Shown here: one piece after another, positions 19,291 through 27,654 of the stretch
Layout of the letters: each line of letters opens with the position of its first letter
How positions within the stretch are numbered: position 1 is the stretch's first letter
Source: Elysia marginata
Lineage: Eukaryota; Mollusca; Gastropoda; Plakobranchidae
DNA length: 27,654 nucleotides
Reading direction: 5' to 3'
Assembly: GCA_019649035.1 (NCBI GenBank)
Contig: BMAT01008843.1
Coordinates: 46,883 to 74,536 of the forward strand
Notes under the pieces: model-generated
The model's database searches: none
What the model saw: the letters and a program-made list of their open reading frames with translations, nothing else
What the model was told of the DNA's origin: nothing
Program-made: the position numbers and the translations under genes

Positions 19291-19680
19291 TGAGCACAGA
19301 TTTGCAATTTTTATCCCATTAGTTTAGTTGAATGTATCAACACAAGCAGGTGGAATTTTAGATTCACTTACTTAAGGATTGTGATCAACAATATACCGTT
19401 GCAGATCAGGACATAGTTGTAAAGATCCAAAAAGCAAGAAGTGCATTTAAAATGCTGGTTTGTTTTTAAGCAACCTAAATCTTAAATCTTATTCAATTCA
19501 CTTTGAGACTGTATAATGTCAGCGTTAGCGAAAAAAAAAACGATTTATTTGCACTATACAGCTACTTTCTCGTGTAAGTCTCATAGAAACACAAGCTGTT
19601 AGGGATTCTTGAATGTTTTTATTTTAATTCTTTTTAATCAAAGAAATAGAAAAATGTATTCCTCGACAACTAAATTCGTA
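19291..19680. other. Non-coding, nothing recognised
   Basis: AT-rich spacer, no gene seen. Confidence 0.35.
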
Positions 19681-19814
19681 GGGACGTTACACAGGAGGCT
19701 TTCACTTTTCTTGTGGATCAGCATTGTGACGGCTGTGCCCCAATCTTCTCTGCATTGTTGCTTAAAGACTGGTGCCCATTTAATGATGTTTGGGCAGTGT
19801 GTTTTTTTCCAGCC

Positions 19815-19905
19815 TTGAAATAGCCAGGCCTAAACCGGAACCGAACCCGAGGCCTTCCGCAAGACAGGCAGCAGCGCTAGCAATCGATCCGAGCTATCGC
19901 GCCCC
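19815..19905 (-). repeat. tRNA-like head of a fourth SINE type
   Basis: On the minus strand from 19905, GGGGCGCGATAGCTCGGATCG (A-box-like) is followed 35-40 nt later by GGGTTCGGTTCC (B-box-like). The sequence to the left (about 19680-19815) is likely its body, since the tRNA-like part does not close into a cloverleaf. No second copy occurs in this window, so the family and its 3' end are uncertain. Confidence 0.5.
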
Positions 19906-20318
19906 TTCCACATTTCATTTTTGCAAACTTTCGTCGATCCCACAAGACTTTGTCAGTACTCGTTGACTTACATCTAATTAGGTCTGCAATACAAAGATCG
20001 TGCATGTTTATGAATGGAAATGTGTCTAGTACGTATGATAAAAGTCTGCGTAGCAAAAAAAATAAGAATTAGAAGACCTTTTGGGCTTTTAGCAAAAATA
20101 GGTCTATTACTCTACCAACGGCGATAGATAGAGAGATCGAAAACTAAACGTTCCTACGTGTACAATCTGGAACATCAACGCTGTTCCGACTTTTTACGAT
20201 GTTGATCTTGTGAAAAAAAAACAATATTGAGACTTAAATTGTAACAAGTACACTTTGCCGGCGACAATCAAAGCGTAGTATCTTCCACAGTGTTCGAAAT
20301 GCATAATTATGCTGCTCT
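19906..20318. other. Non-coding, nothing recognised
   Basis: Spacer without recognisable features. Confidence 0.35.
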
Positions 20319-20665
20319 TTAATTGTCCCGGGCTGCACTGACTAAACAGATCTACCACAAGCGAGTCGCTCAGAGAAGTCAAGCAAGGACCTTCGCCATG
20401 CAACAACTCCTTTTAAGGAGCGTATTGGCGACATGGCATAAGCCATGTTTCTCTAAACGGGAAGACTGTGGGTGCCGAGGCTAGCATTATATCGAAGGTT
20501 AGAATTCTATAGAAGAAAATTTTTGGCATACCCAATTAAAGCCTAATACTCTCCACTGCCAACTTCATACCTTTAAAATCTTTCAATCAGATAAATAAAG
20601 ACTTGGTCTGCATACACTGCACTTAGATTGTCCCGAGCAGCACTGACTTCATAGATCTACAACAT
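20319..20665 (+). repeat. Direct repeat pair, ~40 bp, 305 bp apart
   Basis: 20319-20358 and 20624-20663 share ATTGTCCCG-GC-GCACTGACT…AGATCTAC-ACA. They may be the ends of a diverged tandem duplication or two hits of an unknown dispersed repeat. The DNA between them shows no gene. Confidence 0.65.
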
Positions 20666-20974
20666 TTATAAAGACTAGTATAAACATGGAGATCCCTAGA
20701 CAACGACCAAAGAGGGTATCCATATTGAGATTCCTTTCAATGAACGCAGTCATCTTTGAAAGCATCATCATCGTTATTAGCGACATCACACATTCCTCAG
20801 CTTCTTCCTCCTGTCAAGCATAAAAGTACAAGCGAAAAACTCACGCATGCATGTTCCCTGTTTTTGTAGTGCTATAAAAGACGAGAGTGCGATACATGCA
20901 GTTTCGCATTGAGTAGCCTGATTCATGCGATGTTTGCTAGCCTCAGATTAAGCATAACATTAATCGAGAACAAT
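20666..20974. other. Non-coding, nothing recognised
   Basis: Spacer leading into the AAT/AAG microsatellite. No gene seen. Confidence 0.35.
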
Positions 20975-21014
20975 AATACCAACAATAATAATTATAATAT
21001 TAATGATAGTTAAA

Positions 21015-21091
<77 letters not shown>

Positions 21092-21143
21092 AAGAAGAAG
21101 AAATTTTGATAATTATGATGTTAATAATAACAACAACAAAGAC

Positions 21144-21201
<58 letters not shown>

Positions 21202-21203
21202 TA
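20975..21203. repeat. Compound (AAT)n(AAG)n(AAT)n microsatellite
   Basis: An AAT block (about 21018-21062), an AAG block (about 21063-21100) and a second AAT block (about 21144-21200), with AAC words between. Confidence 0.96.
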
Positions 21204-21652
21204 ATCATACCTAAAGCCTTACTCTAATCTGAACAGACAGGCTAGTAGCCACGAGGCTTATAATCTGTTGAAAACAAACATGGTTGTATTTCATTTGTCT
21301 CAGGCATGATGAGACCTCAGGGCTGTGTGTCTTATGTTAACTCTCTCACATCAGGCTCTGTATGTTCTCTCGTGCCCTTCCTGCTGCTTCTGCTAAACCG
21401 ATGTCTGTGAAAAGATAGAGATTAAGAAATTTTACCGTGGAAAGTCTTCAAACCCTCAAATTTTATTTAGATGTTTGGTTGGATGACCTAAGGCCTTCTG
21501 TCAGGCAAGGTGGTTTGACTCTTCAGCCGCTGCTTGTCTTCATTGACCATAGGCGTCAAGGTAAAGACAAGACATGTCACATATAAGGATTACATCATTA
21601 AAATCAATATGATGATGTTATCCTGAAATACATATCTTTACTTGAGTTTAAC
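21204..21652. other. Non-coding, nothing recognised
   Basis: Spacer without gene or repeat that I can identify. Confidence 0.35.
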
Positions 21653-21752
21653 CTTTGTTATTTCTAGAGGAAAATAATCGTTTAGACATCAACATGCAAC
21701 TTGGATTAAATCAATTCCATGTATTTCGGTGCGAGTCATAGTTCTGTTTGTC
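21653..21752 (+). repeat. Left copy of a ~100-bp direct repeat flanking the LINE end
   Basis: It aligns with 22260-22360 (CTTTGT-A-TTCTAGA-GAAAA, TTAGACATCAA, CTT-GATTAAA-CAAT, TATTTC-GTG-CAGTCA-AG). Once the 396 bp added by the LINE insertion (element plus one target copy) is subtracted, the two copies lay about 211 bp apart, so an older tandem duplication underlies this locus. Confidence 0.75.
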
Positions 21753-21857
21753 ACATGTATCTCTCTAACAGTCTTAGTATGGTTTGTTGTTGGCAGTCCT
21801 CTTGGTGTTATAATGGTTTTGGAAAAGCTAAACTAATTTTGTTTTTACAGATTTTAG

Positions 21858-22263
21858 TTTAGTCTTTATTCCAAAGAAGGTACAGACGTTCGAAATGTGG
21901 TGCTACATGAGACTTCTCAAAGTCCCATGGACAGAAAAGAAAACCAACAAAGAAATTATACAAATGGCTGATGTCGGCGAAAGACTTTTGCAACAACTTA
22001 TGAAGCGGAAACTTAGGTATACTGGACACATCATGGGAGGCAGCTCGAGACCTTTGCTACAACTATCCCTAGAGGGGAAAATCGACGGGATGAGAGGATA
22101 GGAAAGGCCAAGAAGGAACTGGATGGACGATGTAAAGGAATGGTCAGGGTCGACAACCAAAGGAGATACGAAAGGGAAGGCCGAGAACAGAGGAGAATGG
22201 AGAGACATGGTTGCCAACCTTTGGACCGAAGACGGCACTTGATTATTATATAATTTAGTCTTT
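21858..22263 (+). pseudogene. 5'-truncated non-LTR retrotransposon, RT C-terminal end
   Basis: From about 21874 to the TGA at 22240-22242 the + strand reads FEMWCYMRLLKVPW, then RKLRYTGHIM, LEGKIDGMRG, RPRRNWMDDVKEW and WRDMVANLW. This is the characteristic C-terminal tail of animal LINE reverse transcriptase polyproteins (RTE-like or jockey-like). A TAG at 22099-22101 interrupts it. The insertion (21868-22253) lies between perfect 10-bp duplications TTTAGTCTTT (21858-21867, 22254-22263), so it arrived already truncated at its 5' end. Only about 11 nt separate the stop codon from the 3' junction, a very short 3' UTR of the kind seen in RTE elements. The clade is an inference. The copy is dead. 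Confidence 0.9.
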
Positions 22264-22360
22264 GTAACTTCTAGAAGAAAAAAGTTGATTAGACATCAAG
22301 AACTAACTTTGATTAAAGCAATAAGATGTGTATATTTCAGTGACAGTCACAGAAGCTCGT
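22260..22360 (+). repeat. Right copy of the ~100-bp direct repeat
   Basis: This is the partner of 21653-21752. It begins inside the right target duplication of the LINE fragment, so the LINE landed at the left edge of this repeat unit. Confidence 0.75.
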
Positions 22361-22913
22361 CATAATAACTATTTTGTTACTGGGCGGGTTTAAGTGGATA
22401 CAATAAATGCTATATTAGTCAAAGATTTTCTGATTGTATTAAAAGCACAAAATATACTACACCAAAATATTTTCCTCTTTTACAATGAAACAATAAACTA
22501 TTAATTTATTCAACTATTCTTTAGATTCACAACAATAGAAAAGAATGATGCGTATTTTTTTTCTTCCAAAGATTCGAATATATATCATGAACAGTTGCTA
22601 AGTGGATATTGTGTATCACAGTGAAGTTTTCCTTTGATACTATCTTTTTAAAAAAATGGAATGCTCAATTAAATGTAATTCTGTTGGAAGCGTTTTATAT
22701 GAACAGTAAGTCTTATATGACAGGAAAGCATTTTTTTTTCGTTCTGTAAATGCTAGGTCCCTTTGCGAGTTTTTTATTTATCCGTTTTAACATTTTTTTT
22801 TCTAAAGAGGAAGCGATCAGATTAAAAAGATACAAAACAGGCAAAAAAGGGAAAATGGAGGATTGGGAGTGTGGGGGGGGGGGGGATAGAAAATATAATG
22901 CATAAAAAAATAG
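22361..22913. other. Non-coding spacer with G13 run
   Basis: AT-rich, no gene. A homopolymer of 13 G lies at 22873-22885, just before SINE-3 copy 2. Confidence 0.45.
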
Positions 22914-23236
22914 TGTTATAGTCTTCCACCACCAAACGCAGACTCAAGACTTGGCATATATCCCGCAGGAGGCCAATACATACCAAAGCATATTCAATCA
23001 ACTAATTTTTTCAGAGCTATACAGTACAGCAGCCTGTTAAGTGCTCAGATACTATCTTTCAACAAATTTCAAAACCCATCTTTAGCCACGTACTTGTTTT
23101 ACAGGTGGATGGACTTAGGAAAGTCTGGGTGAATTGCTTTCTCAAGGCATTTGTAACATGTGTCGAGGTTGGAAATTGAACCCGAAACCGCGGGACCACG
23201 AGTCCAACGCGCTAACTTCTGAGCCACGCGACCACA
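22914..23236 (-). repeat. SINE-3 copy 2 (tRNA-derived)
   Basis: From 23236 on the minus strand the head reads GTGGTCGCGTGGCTCAGAAG (A box) with a B box GGGTTCAATTTCC. The body contains CCATCCACCTGTAAAAC, CTTAACAGGCTGCTGTACTG and the shared end GGTGGTGGAAGACTATAAC. Its A box is better preserved than that of copy 1. The overlapping ORFs at 23134-23391 are incidental. Confidence 0.85.
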
Positions 23237-23390
23237 CAAACAAAGACCTCAGGCATACGAAAGGACAAGCATGCGAACTAAAAAAATTCTTTGAAGAAAA
23301 GGGATACAAAATAATTCTCACTAAAAGCAGGATACCCAATTTATGTAAAGAAAACGCCTCTGATAGTCAACTTAAAATAAGTAGTAATTG

Positions 23391-23466
23391 ACGTATTATG
23401 ACCGACAAGATCTAACGAATGTTTTAAAAGAAAGACATCCATTAGGTTTTGTCGCTCATAATACGT
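23391..23466. ncRNA. 76-nt imperfect hairpin, candidate pre-miRNA or small foldback
   Basis: The arms 23391-23421 (ACGTATTATGACCGACAAGA…) and 23436-23466 pair over 31 positions with five differences, two of which become G-U in RNA, around a 14-nt loop (TTTTAAAAGAAAGA). Stem length, loop size and scattered internal mismatches are those of an animal pre-miRNA. A short MITE remnant would look the same. The sequence matches no miRNA I can name. Confidence 0.45.
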
Positions 23467-23867
23467 AAATTACTTTTTTAATGTTTTATTCTCCCGTTTT
23501 ATCTTCGTCATCTTTAATGTTGCTGGACCAAATTTGAGTTGACAGAAAACATTAAATAAAAAGGTTTTAGAACAGAAACAATCAATGGTAAAGTATACTC
23601 CGTTTCCATAGCAACACACAACTTTAACCCTAGTTACAGCTAGTAACCATGGGCATCCAACAACTTTGACCAGGCATCTATTTAGGACCGTCGTAGTTTC
23701 ATGGAGAAATGTCACATAAAACTGTTTTTGAAGAGCACGATTTTCTGTAAAGTAGGTCGTTATTTTGTAGATTGCAAGATAGTGCTTCTGTGATTTCTGA
23801 GTGCGGTTTAATGGTTTAGGCGCTATTTCAAAACGCTCCTAACTTTTCACCATTGATTACTTTTTAA
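23467..23867. other. Non-coding, nothing recognised
   Basis: The 81-residue minus-strand ORF here shows no family resemblance. No other feature seen. Confidence 0.35.
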
Positions 23868-24490
23868 AGTAGTGTTGTAGTTTAGGGGTAGATACTCAGC
23901 TTTTGGGTCGAGAGGTCCGGGGTTCGGGTCCTGCTTTCGTCAGGATGACGTTTAGTTCTTGACAGAGGAACAGGCTCTGTGGCCTAGCGGTAAGACACTC
24001 GCTTAGAGATCGGGAGGTGCGCGGTTCGACCCCCGGCCGAGTCAAACCAAAAACTTTAAAATTGGTTTTGACAGATGACGCGTAGTGTCTGGCATTATGG
24101 ATCTAGTGTTAAGCCTGGTGGGCCCGGTGTCAGAATAATGTGATTGGGTGTGGTGTACGTAAGCGCTCCTTACCTCATAGTGTGGCAGCACGCTTTCAAT
24201 TGTCCCCAGCGCCGTCTCTGATTTAACCTCGAGGTTGAATGGGACGTTGAATATTCAAACAGCCAACCAACCTTGACAGAGGCTATTAACATAGATTTTC
24301 TTCGCCTCACTAGTGCGTTGAAGGAGTACCTGACGATAGGCAGTGAAAGATCTTTTCAGTAGAGTTGTGTGCTTTGTTTGCTGCTCCTCTCTGAGCTTAA
24401 GAAGGTAATTAAGTATGTATTGGCCTGTCGGGGAACCCATGCAAAGCGATAAGAGAAATTTCGTGGATTAGGCGCTTTTATAACTGAGCC
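23868..24490 (+). repeat. SINE-2 copy interrupted by SINE-1
   Basis: The left part (23868-23957) is a degraded tRNA-like head (GTAGTTTAGGGG A box, GGGTTCGGGTC B box). The right part (24283-24490) is the matching body (GGAGTACCTGACGATAGGCAG, CTGCTCCTCT, GGCCTGTCGGGGAACCCATG, GGCGCTTTTATA). The CTTTA tail is missing. Joining the two parts at the duplication restores a colinear SINE-2. Confidence 0.88.
23958..24282 (+). repeat. SINE-1 copy 3 nested in SINE-2, with 11-bp target duplication
   Basis: SINE-1 (23969-24271) lies between perfect copies of CTTGACAGAGG (23958-23968 and 24272-24282). The head keeps TGGCCTAGCGG and GGTTCGACCCC boxes. The tail is AGCCAACCAACC. This shows that SINE-1 moved after this SINE-2 copy. 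Confidence 0.93.
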
Positions 24491-24739
24491 CTCTACTATT
24501 AGGTCTAAACCGCTCACAATTGTCCTTTAAAAAATCGAATTGCAATGTATATAGACGCAACTAGATCTAGTTCTCTGACATCCTCAGCGCAAAATTCACA
24601 TCACAATATTACTATGATAGGTTTAAAGTCAAGCTTGGCTTTCGCGGTGTTTGTATGTCTGTTTGTTATGTAGAGAGCTGCTTTATTTAATGCTTGTAAT
24701 AATGGCTGACATTTCTGAAAATTTCTTTTTGAATGAACG

Positions 24740-24742
<3 letters not shown>

Positions 24743-24807
<65 letters not shown>
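24743..24807. repeat. (GA)n microsatellite
   Basis: About 32 uninterrupted GA dinucleotides, then purine-rich sequence with AGAGAGA words to about 24940. Confidence 0.97.
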
Positions 24808-24808
<1 letters not shown>

Positions 24809-24956
24809 GGAAAAGACAAGAGAGAGATAATATCGAAACAAAGAGCGAAGAAGCGGAGTAAAGAAGACTAAGAAAAATTATTCGGAGATTTAGAGAGAAA
24901 GAGAGATAAGGGCCATAATGAGAAGTTTGAGTGAGAGAATGACAATGTCAAGTTGC

Positions 24957-25185
24957 AACTGCCTTTGGAAAGCAAGTTACTTTAGCTTTCCCCAGTCCAC
25001 CCACCTGTAAAATGGGTCCATGTCTAAAGGCAGTGCTTGAAATTTGTGGAATATTAGTATTTCAGCGCCTAACAGGCAGCCGTGCTGTAATGCTCTGAAA
25101 TATAAGCTGAGATTTCTCTAGGGTGTATAGGCCTGCTATGATAAATAATTATGTAAAGTCATGACACTGCCTTCAACCGTACGGA
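24957..25185 (+). repeat. SINE-3 body, headless copy
   Basis: The plus strand carries CCCCAGTCCACCCACCTG, AAATGGGTCC, GCCTAACAGGCAGCCGTGCTG, TAATGCTCTGAAATAT, GGTGTATAGGCCTGC and TATGTAAAGTCATGACACTGC in SINE-3 order. The tRNA head is absent, so it is 5'-truncated. Confidence 0.82.
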
Positions 25186-25449
25186 GGAGGACTCTAAACT
25201 TATTTATTTTGTCTATGTATTTGAAAAAAAAAGTAAATAGGAACGAGGCAATGACGTCAAGCCTGAAATGCAGGCGTCTTCGTGGCACCATAACGGTCAA
25301 GTTTATTACTCTATCGATAACTCTTTTTACACTTTCTCTTGAACCAGATATTATTTTATGGGTAAACATACACAGTTAATCATATACCATCACTAAATAG
25401 CCACAGAGCGATTGAACCGTAGTGGTGGGTGCAGTTTGACAAGCAGCCA
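25186..25449. other. Non-coding, nothing recognised
   Basis: Two ORFs on opposite strands overlap here. Neither has recognisable protein features. Confidence 0.35.
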
Positions 25450-25782
25450 TTTATAAATGTTAACCACCCCTCCCCCCTACCGTAAATATCTATACTATTT
25501 TTAAAAAGTTAAATAACTAAATAAAGAGTAAACAACTATAATAACTATTATTAAATGTAATCAATTCAGTAAATACGAATATGTAGAGGGTTCTATTTAC
25601 ATTTTTAACTAGATGTTTATAAATCTTAACACCAACTCCCCTTCCCCCGTAAACAAGTATACTAACTATGATAAATTAAATAAAGAGTAAATAACTATAA
25701 TAACTATAACGAACTGAAATTAATTCTGTGAATATGAATATTCGCTTGGTAAAATTTAAAGGGTTCTATTTACATTTTAACC
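25450..25782 (+). repeat. Two-copy tandem duplication, period 167 bp
   Basis: 25450-25616 and 25617-25782 share TTTATAAAT, a C-rich word, TAAATAAAGAGTAAA, AACTATAATAACTAT, AATTC-GT-AATA-GAATAT and GGGTTCTATTTACATTTT in the same order. Only two units are visible. Confidence 0.9.
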
Positions 25783-26640
25783 TTAAGAGAGATAAAGGTA
25801 CCAATAGGTTCTCTCTGCCAATATCTAACTGAGTTTTGAATAGCTCGGAGTATATAAGATAATTGTAAATGAAAAAGTTTTAATCTGGACATTGCCAAGA
25901 AGTTTCCATTATAACCATCTCATCAAAACTGACAACCCTACATCCAGGATGAGCGATTCAAAGTCGGCCTAAGCACAAAAACTAGACTCACTTGGCGTCA
26001 TGTTGCTATGAAACAGTCCATAATGCTGATGAAGACCTGGTAGCCTGGATCAACAAATATAATCTGGAGGTGTAGTCATACGATATTACTACTATTAAAA
26101 AAGGGTTCGTCATACATATTACCAGCTTTTAGATAAAGGATGAATTGAAAAGGATTTTTTCTACATTCTTTACCAGCTTTTACATAAAGGATTCTAAAAC
26201 TAGGTTACTAAGTTTTGAATAAAAAAGGCAGTAATCAAGATTTTCATTCAGTGTTACGAGCAAGATCATTATATTAGTAAGCCTATTGGTGAGTCAAATT
26301 TACAGCTAATTATACTCTGAAGATGTTAATTAAACGTTAATTTGATGGCTTCAGACCATAAAAGCATGCTCATTTCATTCAAAGATTTTTTTTAGACTGA
26401 GGACGACATAGTTTTTTGAAAATGAAAGCTCAGTAGAGAATCACAGCTCTTTAAGATAACGTCGTTTGAGACTTTTTCTTAACTCGTAACGAATTGGGCC
26501 TGAACGTTTTCTTTTTTTTATTCTATCTGGTCTATTCCTCTAGATTGTAACGCGCATTCATGACAAACTAGGGAAATATACCCTAAGCATCCGCCTTACA
26601 ATAAAAATGAATTCTCATCAGCTGTCTTCTCTCTCCTATT
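25783..26640. other. Non-coding spacer
   Basis: No gene recognised. A short direct repeat TACCAGCTTTTA-ATAAAGGAT occurs twice near 26120 and 26173. Confidence 0.4.
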
Positions 26641-27032
26641 ACTCTCATAAGACGTAAGAGCTTAACTCTCCCATATGGCGTACCGGCTCTGTGGCCTAGC
26701 GGTGAAGACACTCGCTCAGAGTTCGGGAGGTGCGCGGTTCGATCCCCGGCCGAGTCAAACCAGGGACTTTAAAATTGATATTTGTAGCTGAACCACCTGT
26801 ACTGGTGTCTGGCATTATAGATTTAGTGCTAAGTCTGGTCGGCCCGGTGTCAGGATAATGTGACTGGGTGTGGTGTATGCAGCGCTCCGTACATCACAGT
26901 GTGGCAGCACGGTTTCAATTGTCCCAAGCGCCGTCTCTGATATAACCTCGAAGTTCAAAAGAGACGTTAAAACTCAACCAACCAACCCTTACGGCATAAG
27001 AGCTTAACTCTCCCAAATGGCGTAAAAGCTTA
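26641..27032 (+). repeat. SINE-1 copy 4 inside a short 26-bp tandem repeat
   Basis: SINE-1 (about 26683-26990) keeps the A box (one inserted base in GCGGTGAAGAC), the B box GGTTCGATCCC and a CAACCAACCAACCC tail. The flanks are related: ACTCTC(CC)ATA-G-CGTAAGAGCTTA occurs at 26641-26664, is split by the SINE (26665-26682 plus about 26992-27006), and recurs at 27007-27032. The apparent ~28-bp duplication around the element may thus be a pre-existing tandem repeat and not a target duplication. Confidence 0.85.
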
Positions 27033-27224
27033 CCTTATTAATTTGAATTCTATTCAGGTCACGCCGTGTGTCGTATAATATGGCGATCAATAAGTCAGTG
27101 AACCCACTAGTCTTAATTAAATGTCAGGCATTGTAAGACATCATTGAAGATTCCAACATTTTCGCTGAGGATTTAATAGAAACCACGTTGTCTAATAACT
27201 TGTCAGAATTATTAATACCAAACC

Positions 27225-27440
27225 CATTTCTTCTTCTTCTTGTTCTTCTTCTTGTTCTTGTTCTACTTCTTCTTTTTGTTCTTGTTCTTGTTCTTCTCGT
27301 TGTTGTTGTTGTTGTTGTTTGTTTGTTGTTGTTGTTGTTCTTCTTCTTCTCATCACCATTATCATCATCATCAACATCATCATAATCATCATCACCATCA
27401 TCATTATCATCATTATTATCATTACCATTATTATTATTAC

Positions 27441-27480
<40 letters not shown>

Positions 27481-27536
27481 CATTATTATTATTATTATTA
27501 ATATTAATGTTATTATTATCATTATTATTATTGCTC
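27225..27536. repeat. Compound (CTT/GTT/ATC/ATT)n microsatellite
   Basis: CTT and TTG words (27228-27352) pass into ATC (27353-27420) and then ATT (27421-27535). The poly-Leu, poly-Ile and poly-Asn ORFs on both strands are translations of it. Confidence 0.96.
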
Positions 27537-27636
27537 TTATTTTTGTTACTATGTTTGTAGCTGGCTAATTTGTGCGGGAAAGTCCGAGTAGCCTATACCA
27601 AGAGTGACTCCCTGTGCTATCCATCCCCGCCCCCTC

Positions 27637-27654
27637 CGCCTCTCTCTCTCTCTC
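27637..27654. repeat. (CT)n at the window edge
   Basis: A CT run starts at about 27640 and continues past the end of the window, so its length is unknown. Confidence 0.8.

Noticed and set aside
21903..22238. A 111-residue minus-strand ORF
   Set aside because: It is antisense to the LINE reverse transcriptase tail, which explains the sequence.

Overview
This is eukaryotic, AT-rich, largely non-coding animal DNA. It has one intron-split gene, many tRNA-derived SINEs, foldback and TIR elements, and long microsatellites. The gene is a rhodopsin-class GPCR whose sequence style (a 'GYGAWVTAFITVER…PLK' TM3 end, a 'KLRQ…RWR' third loop, and an 'MNMFVY…SSKYKETFMQVFC' TM7/helix 8) resembles the expanded molluscan chemosensory receptors of Aplysia and Elysia. 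A gastropod mollusc, probably heterobranch, is therefore the best guess. This rests on recalled family features, not on a search.

Layout: 1-3170 holds two copies of a tRNA-derived SINE (here SINE-1) and a large TATC microsatellite. 3450-9400 is the minus-strand GPCR gene: 3' UTR with a poly(A) signal, last coding exon (3661-4269), a 4.5-kb intron (4270-8817), first coding exon (8818-9330), and a probable 5'-UTR intron boundary just upstream. The two coding exons join in phase 0 to give a complete 373-residue receptor whose extracellular side is unusually rich in histidine. The intron holds a tandem SINE-2 dimer whose tail supplies the pyrimidine tract of the splice acceptor, a relic (or alternative terminal exon) of the receptor's last exon, a 198-bp near-perfect palindrome with TAA target duplications, and one copy of a 169-bp TIR element.

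From 9400 to 27654 I found no intact protein gene. The region contains SINE-1, SINE-2 and SINE-3 copies (one SINE-1 nested in a SINE-2 with clear target duplications), a ~32-copy 22-bp minisatellite, an assembly gap of 91 N flanked by a direct repeat, a second 169-bp TIR element, a 5'-truncated non-LTR retrotransposon end with a 10-bp target duplication, several diverged two-copy tandem duplications, a 76-nt pre-miRNA-sized hairpin, and compound trinucleotide and dinucleotide microsatellites.

The main point for follow-up is the His-rich receptor (18 His in its first 46 residues, five more in extracellular loop 2, two in loop 3). This suggests a metal- or proton-responsive chemoreceptor. The intron around its last exon appears to have been remodelled by a SINE insertion and an exon duplication.
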